Notes: generated by a model not told the origin, from the sequence alone. Shown: positions 50,430-59,590, counted from the first letter of the stretch. The stretch is 64,000 nucleotides of DNA from Candidatus Rifleibacteriota bacterium (GCA_012517355.1 JAAYVD010000111.1:1-64000); one strand, 5' to 3'. Numbers and translations are program-made.

Positions 50430-50888
50430 TCAGGGAACCGGCCGCCGCATGATCAGGCGCGGCCGGCCCGGTCCCAGCAGGTCGGGAACCTCGGCCACCC
50501 GCCCGAAACCCTCTTTCTCGTAGAGCCACACGGCCGCCTGGTTGCCCGGCTCCACCGTCAGGTCGAGACTGGCCACCCCGGCCGCGGCGAGATCGGCCAC
50601 GATGGCCCGCAACAGCCGGGCACCCAGTCCGCGGCCGCGCCGGCCCGCCGTCACCGCGAGGCCGAACAGGAAGGCCTCCGGGCGGCCGACCCGGCCGATC
50701 ACCAGCGCCTGCCCGACCACCTTCCCCTCTTCGCGGGCGACGTACAGGCGTGCGGCCTGGGCCAGCAGGCCGAGGTTCGCCGCGGTCAGCCCGTCCTCGC
50801 GGAACGCCTCGCGGTCGAGATCGGCGATGGCGGCAAGGTCGTCCCAGGTCGGGGCGTCCACCCGTCCGATGTTCGGGTCGTCGCTCAT
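50430..50888 (-). CDS. GNAT-family N-acetyltransferase
   Basis: 152 residues. The acetyl-CoA loop is AVTAGRRGRGLGARLLRAI (Q/RxxGxG/A form RRGRGLG), preceded by YVAREEGKVVGQALV and followed by LDLTVEPGNQAAVWLYEKEGF, as in RimI-like enzymes. The start ATG 50888 overlaps the stop of the beta-propeller gene (ATGA), so the two are coupled. It transfers an acetyl group to an amine of unknown substrate; RimI-like spacing suggests a protein N-terminus, but this is only a guess. Confidence 0.85.
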   Translation of the reverse strand: MSDDPNIGRVDAPTWDDLAAIADLDREAFREDGLTAANLGLLAQAARLYVAREEGKVVGQALVIGRVGRPEAFLFGLAVTAGRRGRGLGARLLRAIVADLAAAGVASLDLTVEPGNQAAVWLYEKEGFGRVAEVPDLLGPGRPRLIMRRPVP

Positions 50889-52867
50889 CCGGCGGGGTCG
50901 TCCTCCGTTCCGGGGCCCGCTGCCGTGGGCGGTCCGGACACCGTGTAGCGCCCGAACCCACCCTCGGCCAGGACGTAGAAGTCTGTCCCTTCCGGCGAGG
51001 GGAACAGGCCCAGCAGGCGGTCGGGGAAGGAATAGCGGACGGCCAGCACCCCGGCGTTGTCGACCAGCAGCAGATCGTCGAGCGGGGTGGCGACCACCAC
51101 GCCTTCCCCGTGGGCGGCCAGGAGGCGGGGCAGGCCGGGCAGGGGAAGCCGCATGCGTTTCTGGAGTCGGTTCTGCACGAGCAGCAGCTCGGGTTTCTCC
51201 GCCAGGGCGAGAAAGACCACGTCCTCGGCGGGCAGGAAGACGGCCCCGGTGGGGGCGGGGCCGCCCAGGGCGTGCCGGTAGAGGACCTCGCCCGTCCAGC
51301 CGAAGAAGGCGATGGTGCCGCCCTCGCTGCCCAGGCTCCACCCGGTTCCTCCCGGGAGAAGGCCCAGGACGGCCTGCGGACCGCTGCCCGGCACCGTGGC
51401 CACCAGGGACCCGGCCTGGTCGACCAGGTGCACCCCGCCCTCCCCGAGCAGGGCGGCCTGCCGGGCATGCCCGACCAGGCCGCGGATGGCCCCGGGCAAC
51501 GGCAGGGGATGGGCGGTCTGGTTCGGGGTGGCGCAGAAGGACACCTGCCCTTCCGGCCCCAGCAGCAGGAAGGAGCCGTTGCCGAAGACGTGGACGGCCT
51601 GGAAGGCGCCCAGGGCGCGGAACGCCTCGGAACCGTCCAGGTGCAGGCCCAGGATGCCCTGGCCGGTGAGCGCCACGGCCAGGTCGGCCTCCGGGGCCAC
51701 CGCCAGGCCATGAACGGGGCCGCCGGCCACCCGCGCCCGCCAGATCTCCTCGCCCAGGTCGTTCAGGCAGGCCAGGCTGTCGCGGCCATCCCAGAGGAGG
51801 GCATATTCCACCTGGTCGGGGCCGGTCCAGAGGCGGGCCTGGGCGGTGTCGCCGGCGGCGGCCCGCGGCAGGTCGACCAGCCAGCGTTTCTGGAAGGCCC
51901 GTCCGGGCGGGGCGGGCGGCGGGGCGGGCGCCTCGGTGAACTCCTTGCGGGTGAGGTCGCGGGCGGCTTCGGACTGCAGGCCGATGACCGCCCCCTCCGC
52001 CGTGGCGACCCAGATGGTCTGGCCGTCGTGACTGAGGCGGGCGGTCAGCAGGGTGCCGGAAAGGTCCTGTTCCCACAGGGGGGTGCCGTGTCCGTCGAGC
52101 AGGCACAGCCGGCCGGTCCGGGCGAACAGCAGGGTCTGGCCGGTCTCATCGGCATGGGACAGCCCGGTATACACGGCGGCCGCCCGGGCCCGCCAGGCGG
52201 CGGCGCCGGCGGCGACCTCCAGGCAGAACACCCCGCCGGTGCGGTCGAGGGCATACAGGTGCGTGCCGTCGGCGGTCATGGCCAGGTCGATCACGGGGTC
52301 GAGCCCCATGAACGTGGCCACGGGTTTGCCATCCTTCCCCACCACGGCGATCCCTTCCCCGCGCTCATCCTGCGCGGAGAAGGCCACGCACTCCCCGTCG
52401 GGGGTGAGGGCCAGGGCGGCGGGCGGCTTCACCAGGTTGCGGTAGGTCCACTTCGGACGCGAGGCCCGGTCGGCCAGGATCACGGTCGGGTCGCGGGTCA
52501 CGGCGGCGAACTGCTGGCCGGAACCGCTCACCATCCCTCCCAGGGTGGGGAAGGCGCGTTTCTTCCACAGCATCTGCCCCATCGGGTCGAGCAGCATGGC
52601 GGTGCCGCCATCCTGGATCACCAGGACCTCCTGGGTCTCGGCCACGCTCACCGAGCGGTTGGTGCCGCCCAGGGGGGTCCGCCACAGGATCTTGCCGCGG
52701 TGGTCGACCCAGCTGAGGGACCCGTCGGCACCGAGCACGACGCCGCCGGTCCGGCCGCCGGTGGCCGCCGCCAGTTTCAGCGGCCCAACGGTGGTGCGCC
52801 AGACTTCTTGGAACCGCACCTTCGGCGGGGTTCCCGCGACCGCGGGGGAGGCACCCTTCCCGTTCAT
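50885..52867 (-). CDS. cytoplasmic PQQ/WD-like beta-propeller protein
   Basis: 660 residues without a signal peptide. Repeated blades of the PQQ-like type are visible (LGADGSLSWVDHRGKILWRT; DGGTAMLLDPMGQMLWKK; DGHGTPLWEQDL; LDGSEAFRALG; GWTGEVLYRHAL), at least ten in all, without the W-docking motifs of quinoprotein enzymes. AAGGA lies 5 bp before ATG 52867. Such propellers bind proteins or sense small ligands. It is coupled to the GNAT gene, and the CsgG-like, small secreted and DUF3089 genes follow with short gaps, so it heads a likely five-gene operon. Confidence 0.75.
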   Translation of the reverse strand: MNGKGASPAVAGTPPKVRFQEVWRTTVGPLKLAAATGGRTGGVVLGADGSLSWVDHRGKILWRTPLGGTNRSVSVAETQEVLVIQDGGTAMLLDPMGQMLWKKRAFPTLGGMVSGSGQQFAAVTRDPTVILADRASRPKWTYRNLVKPPAALALTPDGECVAFSAQDERGEGIAVVGKDGKPVATFMGLDPVIDLAMTADGTHLYALDRTGGVFCLEVAAGAAAWRARAAAVYTGLSHADETGQTLLFARTGRLCLLDGHGTPLWEQDLSGTLLTARLSHDGQTIWVATAEGAVIGLQSEAARDLTRKEFTEAPAPPPAPPGRAFQKRWLVDLPRAAAGDTAQARLWTGPDQVEYALLWDGRDSLACLNDLGEEIWRARVAGGPVHGLAVAPEADLAVALTGQGILGLHLDGSEAFRALGAFQAVHVFGNGSFLLLGPEGQVSFCATPNQTAHPLPLPGAIRGLVGHARQAALLGEGGVHLVDQAGSLVATVPGSGPQAVLGLLPGGTGWSLGSEGGTIAFFGWTGEVLYRHALGGPAPTGAVFLPAEDVVFLALAEKPELLLVQNRLQKRMRLPLPGLPRLLAAHGEGVVVATPLDDLLLVDNAGVLAVRYSFPDRLLGLFPSPEGTDFYVLAEGGFGRYTVSGPPTAAGPGTEDDPAG

Positions 52868-52962
52868 GGGGATCCTTTCACGGTGTCGTTGGGGCGAGGG
52901 GGACTCCAGGCAGTGTAAAGGGTTCGGACGCCGGAGACAAGGTCTTCCCCGCCCCGGCGTGC

Positions 52963-52968
52963 TATACT
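52963..52968 (+). promoter_or_regulatory. possible -10 element of the gene at 53051
   Basis: TATACT is the best AT-rich hexamer in the divergent intergenic region. No good -35 lies 17 bp upstream, so confidence is low. Confidence 0.3.
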
Positions 52969-53050
52969 GTGCCTGGGGTGGTCGCTGCCGGGCCCCCGCG
53001 GCGGGAATCCGGCCGCCCTCCCCCACGTTGTCGCTGGAAAGGGGCCCCCC

Positions 53051-54460
53051 ATGCGCGCCACGCTTCCCCGAATGCTTGCCAGCCTGCTGCTGGCCGTCCT
53101 CCTGCCCGTCATCCTGCCCGTCCTCCTGCCCGCCCCGACCGCCCTGTGGGCGGCCGACGTGATGCTGCAGGACGGCACCTGGGTCATGAACACCACCACC
53201 AACGTCGTCCAGGCCGAGATCGCCGGCAAGGGCGAAACGGTCTGCCTGCCCCGGGTCGAGTTCCTGCAGGAGGTCGACCCGGGCGAGCTGCAGAAGGCCC
53301 TGAAGGAAGGGGTCAAGCGGCAGGGGGCGGTCTTCCACCTGTATCACGACGGCCTCGGCCGACCCAAGCGCATCGGCAACCTGCTGTTCTCGCAGGACGT
53401 CTACCTGAAGGACCTGAAGATGACCTACGTGGGCTACCTGCGCAGCCTGGGCTTCCGCGTGAAGGTCAGCAAGAAGGCGGCGTTCGAGGATCCCGACTAC
53501 CTCCGCAACGTCCAGGGTGGCGCCTACCTCGCCGAAAAGCACCAGCCGACAGGCGCGGCACCGGGGGCCACCCCTTCCGATGAACCCGCCCGACCGGCAG
53601 GGCCAGGCCCGGCGCCGTCCGGTGCCGGTGGGGTCAGCGTCAAGACCGCCTGGGACGTCATGCCTGCCGGGGTCCTTCCCCCGGCGGCCCGCAAGATGAA
53701 GAAGGAGATCGAGGCGAAGATCCGCGAGATCAAGACCCGCCCCTACCAGAAGGAGATCATCCAGGTCGACCCGGTGCGGTGGGCCAGCGGCCGCATGGGC
53801 ACCCTCACCGCCGACGGCTCCATCGCCGGGGCCACCGTGGAAGGCCAGAAGCCGGCGTTGCGCATTCCCCCACCCACCACCGCCGGCTGGCTGACCCCCG
53901 CCCGGGTCCAAGCCCTGGCCGGGCAGCCCTGCGAGTTCATCCTGTTCCGGTCGGCCGCCGGCCGGGACCTGGTCGCCAAGGGGGTCTACCCGCTGGCCGA
54001 CATCTATTTCGTCGACCTCGGCCTGACCTGGGACGACTGGCTGACCAGCGAAGGCCTGGCGCCCGCCTCCGGGGTGGTCGAGGCCGGAGCCGCCACCGGT
54101 CCGGTCCGCCTGGCGGTCAAGGTGGCCGAGGGCACCTGGAAGGGTCTGAAGGCGCCGGTTCTGGCCGAGGTCGCCTTCTCGGCGGCCCCGGCCGGGGTGC
54201 TGCCCACCGAGATCCTGCGCACCACCCCCGCCGAAGGGCCCCTCGGTGATGCGAAGGCGTTCCTGGGCCGGTTCAACGCGGCCACCGCCGGCCAGCCGGT
54301 CAGCGTCTCACTGCTCGTCTGCCCCGACGGCAAGCCCTACCTGGAGCTCGGCCAGAAGCGGGCGCAGCGGGTCCTGTTCCCCAGGACGAACAAGACCCTC
54401 GCCATCCTGCTGAAGGAGCTGGCCGGCCCGGCCGCCCCATCCGCGCCACCCGCGCCCTGA
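53051..54460 (+). CDS. exported protein of unknown function, two-domain
   Basis: 469 residues with a signal peptide (LASLLLAVLLPVILPVLLP then WAADV). AAAGGGG precedes ATG 53051 by about 7 bp. The N-terminal domain (residues 35-160, VFHLYHDGLGRPKRIGNLLF) and the C-terminal domain (residues 240-450) are separated by a Pro/Ala/Gly linker and a helix (AARKMKKEIEAKIREIKT). A repeated form (YLKDLKMTYVGYLRSLGF near 130; ADIYFVDLGLTWDDWLTSEG near 320) suggests an internal duplication. No catalytic motif. Divergent from the propeller operon. Confidence 0.6.
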   Translation: MRATLPRMLASLLLAVLLPVILPVLLPAPTALWAADVMLQDGTWVMNTTTNVVQAEIAGKGETVCLPRVEFLQEVDPGELQKALKEGVKRQGAVFHLYHDGLGRPKRIGNLLFSQDVYLKDLKMTYVGYLRSLGFRVKVSKKAAFEDPDYLRNVQGGAYLAEKHQPTGAAPGATPSDEPARPAGPGPAPSGAGGVSVKTAWDVMPAGVLPPAARKMKKEIEAKIREIKTRPYQKEIIQVDPVRWASGRMGTLTADGSIAGATVEGQKPALRIPPPTTAGWLTPARVQALAGQPCEFILFRSAAGRDLVAKGVYPLADIYFVDLGLTWDDWLTSEGLAPASGVVEAGAATGPVRLAVKVAEGTWKGLKAPVLAEVAFSAAPAGVLPTEILRTTPAEGPLGDAKAFLGRFNAATAGQPVSVSLLVCPDGKPYLELGQKRAQRVLFPRTNKTLAILLKELAGPAAPSAPPAP

Positions 54461-54771
54461 ATTCCCCCCCTTTCGCCACCGCGCCACCTGGGTGGGCAGG
54501 GACCTTTTCCCACGGACGCTGCCCAAGAGACAGGTGCCTGCCCTTGCCGCCCCCTGCCCTCGGCCTCCCTCCAGCCAGGTACAGCGTCCCTCCGGGGCGT
54601 CGGGAGTTTCGGGGACACATGACCAAATATCCCGGGAAAATTGGTCATGTGTCCCCGTAACTCCCCCGAAACTCCCTGGCGGCAAGGGGATCCTGCTGAC
54701 GGCGTGTCGGAGGCGACCTCGGCGGAGCGGGGTGGCCTGGACCAGCCCGGGGCTGGGGGGTAAGGGGGGAA
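54461..54771. other. intergenic region between convergent genes with REP element
   Basis: Holds the REP-like palindrome; no gene or other signal seen. Confidence 0.6.
54603..54676. repeat. REP-like palindromic element, intergenic
   Basis: CGGGGACACATGACCAA (54610-54626) and TTGGTCATGTGTCCCCG (54641-54657) form a perfect 17-bp inverted repeat, with outer GGGAGTTTCGGG / CCCGAAACTCCC. Same family as 42958-43036. Placed between two convergent genes, the usual spot for REPs. Confidence 0.92.
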
Positions 54772-56079
54772 TCACCCCCGGTATGCCAGTTCCAACCCCT
54801 CGGTCATGGCGTTCCAGAGGGTTTCGACGCCCTCGAGGCCGACCGACCAGCGCACCAGGCCGGCGGTGATGCCGCGGGTCGCGCGGTCGGCTTCGGGGAT
54901 GCCGGAGTGGGTCATCGAGGCGGGGTGCTGGATGTAGCTCACGGCCGAACCCAGGCTCACCGCCAGTTCCATCGGGGTGGTGTAGGAGGCGAAGTAGTCC
55001 ATCAGCCTCGCCCCCGGCTCGTAGCCGCCCTTCAGCTCGAACGAGATCATGCCGCCGAACGCGCGCATCTGCTTCCTGGCCAGGGCGTGCTGTGGGTGCG
55101 ATTTCAGGCCGGGGTAGAAGACGCGGGCCACCTTCGGGTGCTTCTCGAGGCGCCTGGCCAGCTCCAGGGCCGAGGCGCTGGCCCGCTCCACGCGCAGGTG
55201 CAGCGTCTGCAGGCCCTGGGAATTCAGCCAGGAGTCGAAGGGGCTGGGGGTGGGCCCGTGGTCCTTGTAGACGGGGAACAGGTGCTCGCCGACGAATCCC
55301 CACGGCCCGATCACCACCCCGCCCACGCTGGTGGAATGCCCGTTGATGTACTTGGTCATGCTCTGGATGACGATGTCGGCCCCCAGCCGGAACGGCTGCT
55401 GCAGGAAGGGGGTGGCGAAGGTGTTGTCGACGACCAGCGGGATGCGCCGCTTCTCGGCCAGGCGGGCGATACCCGGCAGGTCGGCGATCTGCAGGGTGGG
55501 GTTGTCGGGGGTCTCGAGGAAGATCATCGCCGTTTCGGGAGCCGCTTTCAGCGCCTTCTCGACGGCCCGCAGGTCGGTCATGTCGAGGAACCGGGCTTTG
55601 ACCCCGAACTTTTCGAGGGACCGGAAGAAGCTGTCGGTGCAGCCGTAGACGTTGCCGCTGAGGATCTCCGAGCCGGAGCGCACCAGGGCGAAGGTGGTGC
55701 AGGCGATGGCGGCCATGCCCGAGGCGAACACCAGCGACCCGATCGTCGGCTTGCGCTCGTCGGCCTTCAGTGCGGCCTCGATGATGTGGTGGCAGTCGAG
55801 CTGGAACAGCACCTTCTCGAGATACTCGGTGGTCGGGTTGCCCAGGCGGGTGTAGATGCGGGCGAAGGGTTTCTCGCCACTCTTGGACTTGCCCAGGAAG
55901 CGATCGGCCCCGTCCTTCACGTTGCGGAAGCTGAAGGTCGACTTCTGGACGATAGGCGGCAGGCCGATGCCCACCCCGATCGAGGCGAACACGTCCTCCG
56001 AGAGGAACCGTTCGTCGGTGCGGGCGTATTTCTCCTTCCGCTCGAACCACTTGTCATACCACTCATGGATCGCCTTCAT
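54772..56079 (-). CDS. Cys/Met-metabolism PLP-dependent enzyme (gamma-lyase/synthase type)
   Basis: 435 residues. PLP lysine is Lys243 in QSMTKYINGHS; other marks are FASGMAAI, ETPDNPTLQIADL, VVDNTFATPFLQQP and SLGSAVSYIQHPASMTHS, matching the cystathionine gamma-synthase / O-acetylhomoserine sulfhydrylase / methionine gamma-lyase family. An N-terminal extension of about 40 residues precedes the core (MKAIHEWYDKWFERKEKY). ATG 56079 has GAGGGA about 4 bp upstream. The exact reaction (synthase or lyase) cannot be told from sequence alone. It acts in sulfur amino acid metabolism in the cytoplasm. Monocistronic here. Confidence 0.85.
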   Translation of the reverse strand: MKAIHEWYDKWFERKEKYARTDERFLSEDVFASIGVGIGLPPIVQKSTFSFRNVKDGADRFLGKSKSGEKPFARIYTRLGNPTTEYLEKVLFQLDCHHIIEAALKADERKPTIGSLVFASGMAAIACTTFALVRSGSEILSGNVYGCTDSFFRSLEKFGVKARFLDMTDLRAVEKALKAAPETAMIFLETPDNPTLQIADLPGIARLAEKRRIPLVVDNTFATPFLQQPFRLGADIVIQSMTKYINGHSTSVGGVVIGPWGFVGEHLFPVYKDHGPTPSPFDSWLNSQGLQTLHLRVERASASALELARRLEKHPKVARVFYPGLKSHPQHALARKQMRAFGGMISFELKGGYEPGARLMDYFASYTTPMELAVSLGSAVSYIQHPASMTHSGIPEADRATRGITAGLVRWSVGLEGVETLWNAMTEGLELAYRG

Positions 56080-56490
56080 GCTTCCCTCCGTCATCATGTT
56101 GTCCGGCCCATCCTACCGCCGCTCCCGGCCACGGGTCAAACCACGGGCGAAACCGCAGGATCCGCGAAGGACCTTGGAATGCCCAAAAAGCCGCCTCCCA
56201 GCTGGCGGACACGAAAGTCCGCCCATCTGTGGGCTCGCCGGGTTGCCGGCTGCCGTCGTGGCCGATCGGTCGGGTTTCGATGCCGATCCAGGCCAGGATC
56301 GGCACCAAGACCGGTTTTCCCGCTCCCCGCCCCCCCCATTCCGCCTCCGCATCCCCTCTGTGCCTCCGTGCCTCTGTGGTGATTCCTCCGTTTCATCCCA
56401 TCTTTGTTTCTGCTTTTCGGTGGATTTTTCCGGGGGTCGGGGGTATGATTCCCCAGGCTTGTTTCCGCATTTCCGGCAAGGGTTGGGGCC
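56080..56490. other. intergenic region without recognised feature
   Basis: About 410 bp between the PLP enzyme start and the MgtE-N/CBS gene. Lower GC around 56330-56470. No repeat of the families described here, no gene. It should contain two divergent promoters; an M-box or other Mg riboswitch was looked for by eye without success. Confidence 0.5.
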
Positions 56491-57768
56491 ATGTATCGAC
56501 CGGAGAAGACGTTCTACCTGGCGGACCTCATCGGCACCACGGTGACCGATGCTTCAGGCGCAACCGTCGGGCGGGTGGTCGATTTCACCTTCCTGGTCGG
56601 CGGCAAGTTCCCCAAGATCAACCAGGCGGTGGTCCAGGCCGCCGGCCGGGCGGAAAAGCACGTGGTTCCCCGCGAGCGGTTCCAGACCTTCGGGACGGAC
56701 GGGTACGTGCTGGCGGCCCCGCTGCGGGAGATGCCCCGCCTGCTCGACTGCCCCGAACAGTTCCTCGCCCGCAGCATCTGGGACAAGCAGATCATCGACA
56801 CCTCCGACATCCGCGTCGTGCGGGTCAACGACCTCGAGATCGCCGAGGTGCGCGGCGACTGGTATCTGATCGCCATCGACGTCGGGGTCCAGGGGCTGCT
56901 GCGCCGCCTGGGGTTCGACCGCTGGATCTGCCCGCTCTTCGAACGGCTGCGCTGGCCGGTGCGCCACGAGGTCATCGCCTGGGACCTCGTGCAGAGCTTC
57001 CCGACCGGCTTCTCGCCCCTCAAACTGGCGGTGCCGTCCAACAAGGTGAAGGACATGCACCCCGCCGACCTCGCCGACATCCTGGAAGACCTCAGTGTCC
57101 AGGAGGGCATCTCGCTGATCCAGACCCTCGACGACGAGACGGCCGCCGAAACCCTGGCCGAAGCGGATGCCGAGACCCAGGCCCAGATCATTTCCAGCCT
57201 TCCCCCCCACGAGGCTTCCGACATCCTCGAAGAGATGGAGCCGGACGAGGCGGTCGACATCCTGCAGGACCTCGACGATCGCAAGGCCGCCGAGATCCTG
57301 TCACACATGGAACCCAGCGAGGCCAGCGACGTCCGCGAGCTGCTCAAGCACGACGAGAACACCGCCGGCGGCCTGATGAGCACCGGATATGCCACGATCT
57401 ACGAGGAATTCACGGTGGCCGACGCCTTCAAACACCTGCGCCTGGTGGCCGTCGATCTCGAGATCATCTACTACCTCTACGTCATCGACCACAACAACCG
57501 CCTGAAGGGGGTCGTCTCGATCCGGGACCTGTTGGTTGCCGACCCCACCACGCCCATCTCGGGGATCATGGACAAAGACCTGGTCTTCGTTTCCCCTGAA
57601 ACGCCCCAGGAGGAAGTGGCGAGCCTGATCTCGAAGTACAACCTCATGGGCCTTCCCGTGCTCAACTCCGAAGGGGTCATGCTCGGAGTGGTCACCATCG
57701 ACGACGTCATGGAGCTGCTGCTCGAGAACATGCCCCGCATGTGGAAGCGGCGCGCCCTGTCGAGCTGA
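56491..57768 (+). CDS. PRC-barrel / MgtE-N / CBS-pair protein without transport domain
   Basis: 425 residues, soluble. PRC-barrel-like strands open the protein (LADLIGTTVTDASGATVGRV), and a second such part is near residues 105-135 (VVRVNDLEIAEVRGDWYLI). Residues about 185-290 are the MgtE N-terminal superhelix (HPADLADILEDLSVQEGISL; HEASDILEEMEPDEAVDIL; NTAGGLMSTGYATI). A CBS pair follows (VIDHNNRLKGVVSIRDLL; ISKYNLMGLPVLNSEGVMLG). The membrane channel part of MgtE is missing. In MgtE these cytoplasmic domains sense Mg2+ and gate the channel. Ten bases separate it from the Nramp-like transporter, so it is probably its regulator. Confidence 0.88.
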   Translation: MYRPEKTFYLADLIGTTVTDASGATVGRVVDFTFLVGGKFPKINQAVVQAAGRAEKHVVPRERFQTFGTDGYVLAAPLREMPRLLDCPEQFLARSIWDKQIIDTSDIRVVRVNDLEIAEVRGDWYLIAIDVGVQGLLRRLGFDRWICPLFERLRWPVRHEVIAWDLVQSFPTGFSPLKLAVPSNKVKDMHPADLADILEDLSVQEGISLIQTLDDETAAETLAEADAETQAQIISSLPPHEASDILEEMEPDEAVDILQDLDDRKAAEILSHMEPSEASDVRELLKHDENTAGGLMSTGYATIYEEFTVADAFKHLRLVAVDLEIIYYLYVIDHNNRLKGVVSIRDLLVADPTTPISGIMDKDLVFVSPETPQEEVASLISKYNLMGLPVLNSEGVMLGVVTIDDVMELLLENMPRMWKRRALSS

Positions 57769-57778
57769 GAGGAAACCG

Positions 57779-59077
57779 ATGGCCCTGCGATCGTGGTGGC
57801 GGCGCTGGCGGATCCGGTTGCTCTTCTTCCTGTCCATTTTCGGCCCGGGCTTGATCACCGCCACCGTCGACAACGATGCCGGGGGCATCGCCACCTATTC
57901 CCTGGCCGGAGCCATCTACGGGTTCGACCTCCTGTGGACCCTCATTCCCATCACCGTTCTGCTGATCGTCACCATGGAGATGAGTGCCCGCCTGGGGGCG
58001 GTCACCGGTCAGGGACTGGCCGACCTGCTGCGGGAGCGGTTCGGGGTCAAGGTGACCTTCTGGCTCCTCAGCCTGGTGTTCGTGGCCAACATCGGAACGG
58101 TGCTGAGCGAGTTTTCGGGAATCGCCAGCGCCATCGACATCTTTGCCGCCACCTTGGGGTTCGGTGCCGGTCTCTGGTGGCTCAAATATCTGCTGATCCC
58201 TCTCATCACCTACGGATTGTTCAAAGTCGTCACCGAGTACGAATACACCAAGATCGAGAAGGTTTTCCTGTTGTCGATCGTGTTCTATATCGCCTATCCC
58301 ATCTCCGCCTGGATGGCCGGACCGGACTGGGGGACGACCCTGAAAGCCCTGTTCGTGCCCGTGCTGCGATTCGATGCCGGCTACCTCTTCACCATGATCG
58401 CCGTCATCGGCACCACCATCACCCCCTGGATGCAGTTCTACCTGCAGTCCACCTTCATCGAAAAAGGGGTCACCCTGAAAACCTGGCGGACCGCGAAATG
58501 GGATGTCATCCTGGGGTGTCTCACCACCGATGTCATCTCGTTCTTCATGATCGTCGCCTGCGCCGTCACCCTGTTCCAGCGACCCGGAGTCCCGGCCGTC
58601 CAGACCATCGACGACATCGGCAAGGCCCTTGCCCCCCTGGCCGGTTCGTATGCCGGCATCCTGTTCTCCCTCGGCCTGTTCAATGCCTCCGTGTTCGGCG
58701 CCGCCATCCTCCCGCTGTCGACCTCGTTCGCCATCTGCGAGGGCATGGGCTGGGAGCGCGGCATGAACAAGACCTACGAGGAGGCTCCCTTCTTCTATGG
58801 TCTGTTCATCGCGCTCCTGGTCGTCGGGGCGGGCCTGGTCCTCATCCCCGGGGCCGATTTCCTCTACCTGGCGGTCATGCGGGCATCGCAGTTCGCCCAG
58901 GGGTTGATCCTGCCCCCGTTCCTCTACTTCCTCGTCAAGCTCGGAGACGACCGGCAACTGCTCGGAGCCCATGCCAACGGACCCTGGCTGAGCCGGTTCT
59001 CCTGGTTTTGCGTCGGGGTTCTCACCCTGATCGACCTGGTGTTGCTCGGCTCGACCATCTGGGAAATCGTGGCCTGA
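57779..59077 (+). CDS. Nramp-related transporter, probable NRMT-type (magnesium)
   Basis: 432 residues, about eleven membrane helices. The TM1 metal motif DPGN of Nramp/MntH proteins reads DAGG here (Asp33 kept, Asn replaced by Gly36, inside VDNDAGGIAT). In TM6 the canonical ATVMPHN is TTITPWM, so the metal-ligand Met is Thr215. Loss of the Asn and the sulfur ligand is what sets Nramp-related magnesium transporters (NRMT) apart from MntH. GAGAGGA is 6 bp before ATG 57779. Cotranscribed with the MgtE-N/CBS protein, which supports magnesium as the ion. Located in the inner membrane. Confidence 0.85.
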   Translation: MALRSWWRRWRIRLLFFLSIFGPGLITATVDNDAGGIATYSLAGAIYGFDLLWTLIPITVLLIVTMEMSARLGAVTGQGLADLLRERFGVKVTFWLLSLVFVANIGTVLSEFSGIASAIDIFAATLGFGAGLWWLKYLLIPLITYGLFKVVTEYEYTKIEKVFLLSIVFYIAYPISAWMAGPDWGTTLKALFVPVLRFDAGYLFTMIAVIGTTITPWMQFYLQSTFIEKGVTLKTWRTAKWDVILGCLTTDVISFFMIVACAVTLFQRPGVPAVQTIDDIGKALAPLAGSYAGILFSLGLFNASVFGAAILPLSTSFAICEGMGWERGMNKTYEEAPFFYGLFIALLVVGAGLVLIPGADFLYLAVMRASQFAQGLILPPFLYFLVKLGDDRQLLGAHANGPWLSRFSWFCVGVLTLIDLVLLGSTIWEIVA

Positions 59078-59089
59078 GCCGAAGGATCG

Positions 59090-59590
59090 TCAGCCAGCCG
59101 GACGAAGGTCCTTGACCATCTGCAGGCACGGATTGGCCGGGCCCCACAGGGTCGGGAACTCCTCGAGCGGTTGGAACCCCTGTGCCAGGTAGAAGGCCCG
59201 CGTCTTCTCATAGTTGGCGTCGGGGCGGGCCGGGCTGAGGGTCTTCACCTGGAGGAATTCGACCCCCTCATGCCGCAGGTGCTCCTCGACCGCCGCGAGA
59301 AGGCCGCGGCCGACCCCCTGATGGTGGTGCTCGGGCCGCACGCCCATCACGTGGACCTCGGCGGCGGTCGGGAAATGGCGGCGGATGGTCAGGAACCCGA
59401 CGCAGTGGTCGCCCTGGTGGAGGGCTGTCCAGGTGGGCAGGACGTCGATGTCGGCCACATACCGCGCGGTGGCCGAGGGAATGCCGAACCAGGCGGGCAG
59501 CGCCCACAGGATGGGCGCGCACTGGAAGCCCTGACCCAGTGCCGGGCCGGAAATGAGTACCGGCGGGGAGGCGGCCGGGACGACCGTCAA
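59090..59590 (-). CDS. GNAT-family N-acetyltransferase
   Basis: 166 residues. The acetyl-CoA motif is VMGVRPEHHHQGVGRGLLAAVEEHL, spelled here as PEHHHQGVGRGLL, preceded by HCVGFLTIRRHFPTAAEV and followed by NYEKTRAFYLAQGFQPLEEF. The only start with a ribosome site is TTG 59590 (GGGAGGG 7 bp upstream). Substrate unknown. Convergent with the Nramp-like gene (12 bp gap), with an R1 repeat 45 bp upstream of its start. Confidence 0.82.
   Translation of the reverse strand: MTVVPAASPPVLISGPALGQGFQCAPILWALPAWFGIPSATARYVADIDVLPTWTALHQGDHCVGFLTIRRHFPTAAEVHVMGVRPEHHHQGVGRGLLAAVEEHLRHEGVEFLQVKTLSPARPDANYEKTRAFYLAQGFQPLEEFPTLWGPANPCLQMVKDLRPAG

Noticed and set aside
56080-56490. M-box magnesium riboswitch upstream of the MgtE-N/CBS gene
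   Set aside because: No M-box conserved core or terminator hairpin is recognisable by eye; a covariance search would be needed to decide.
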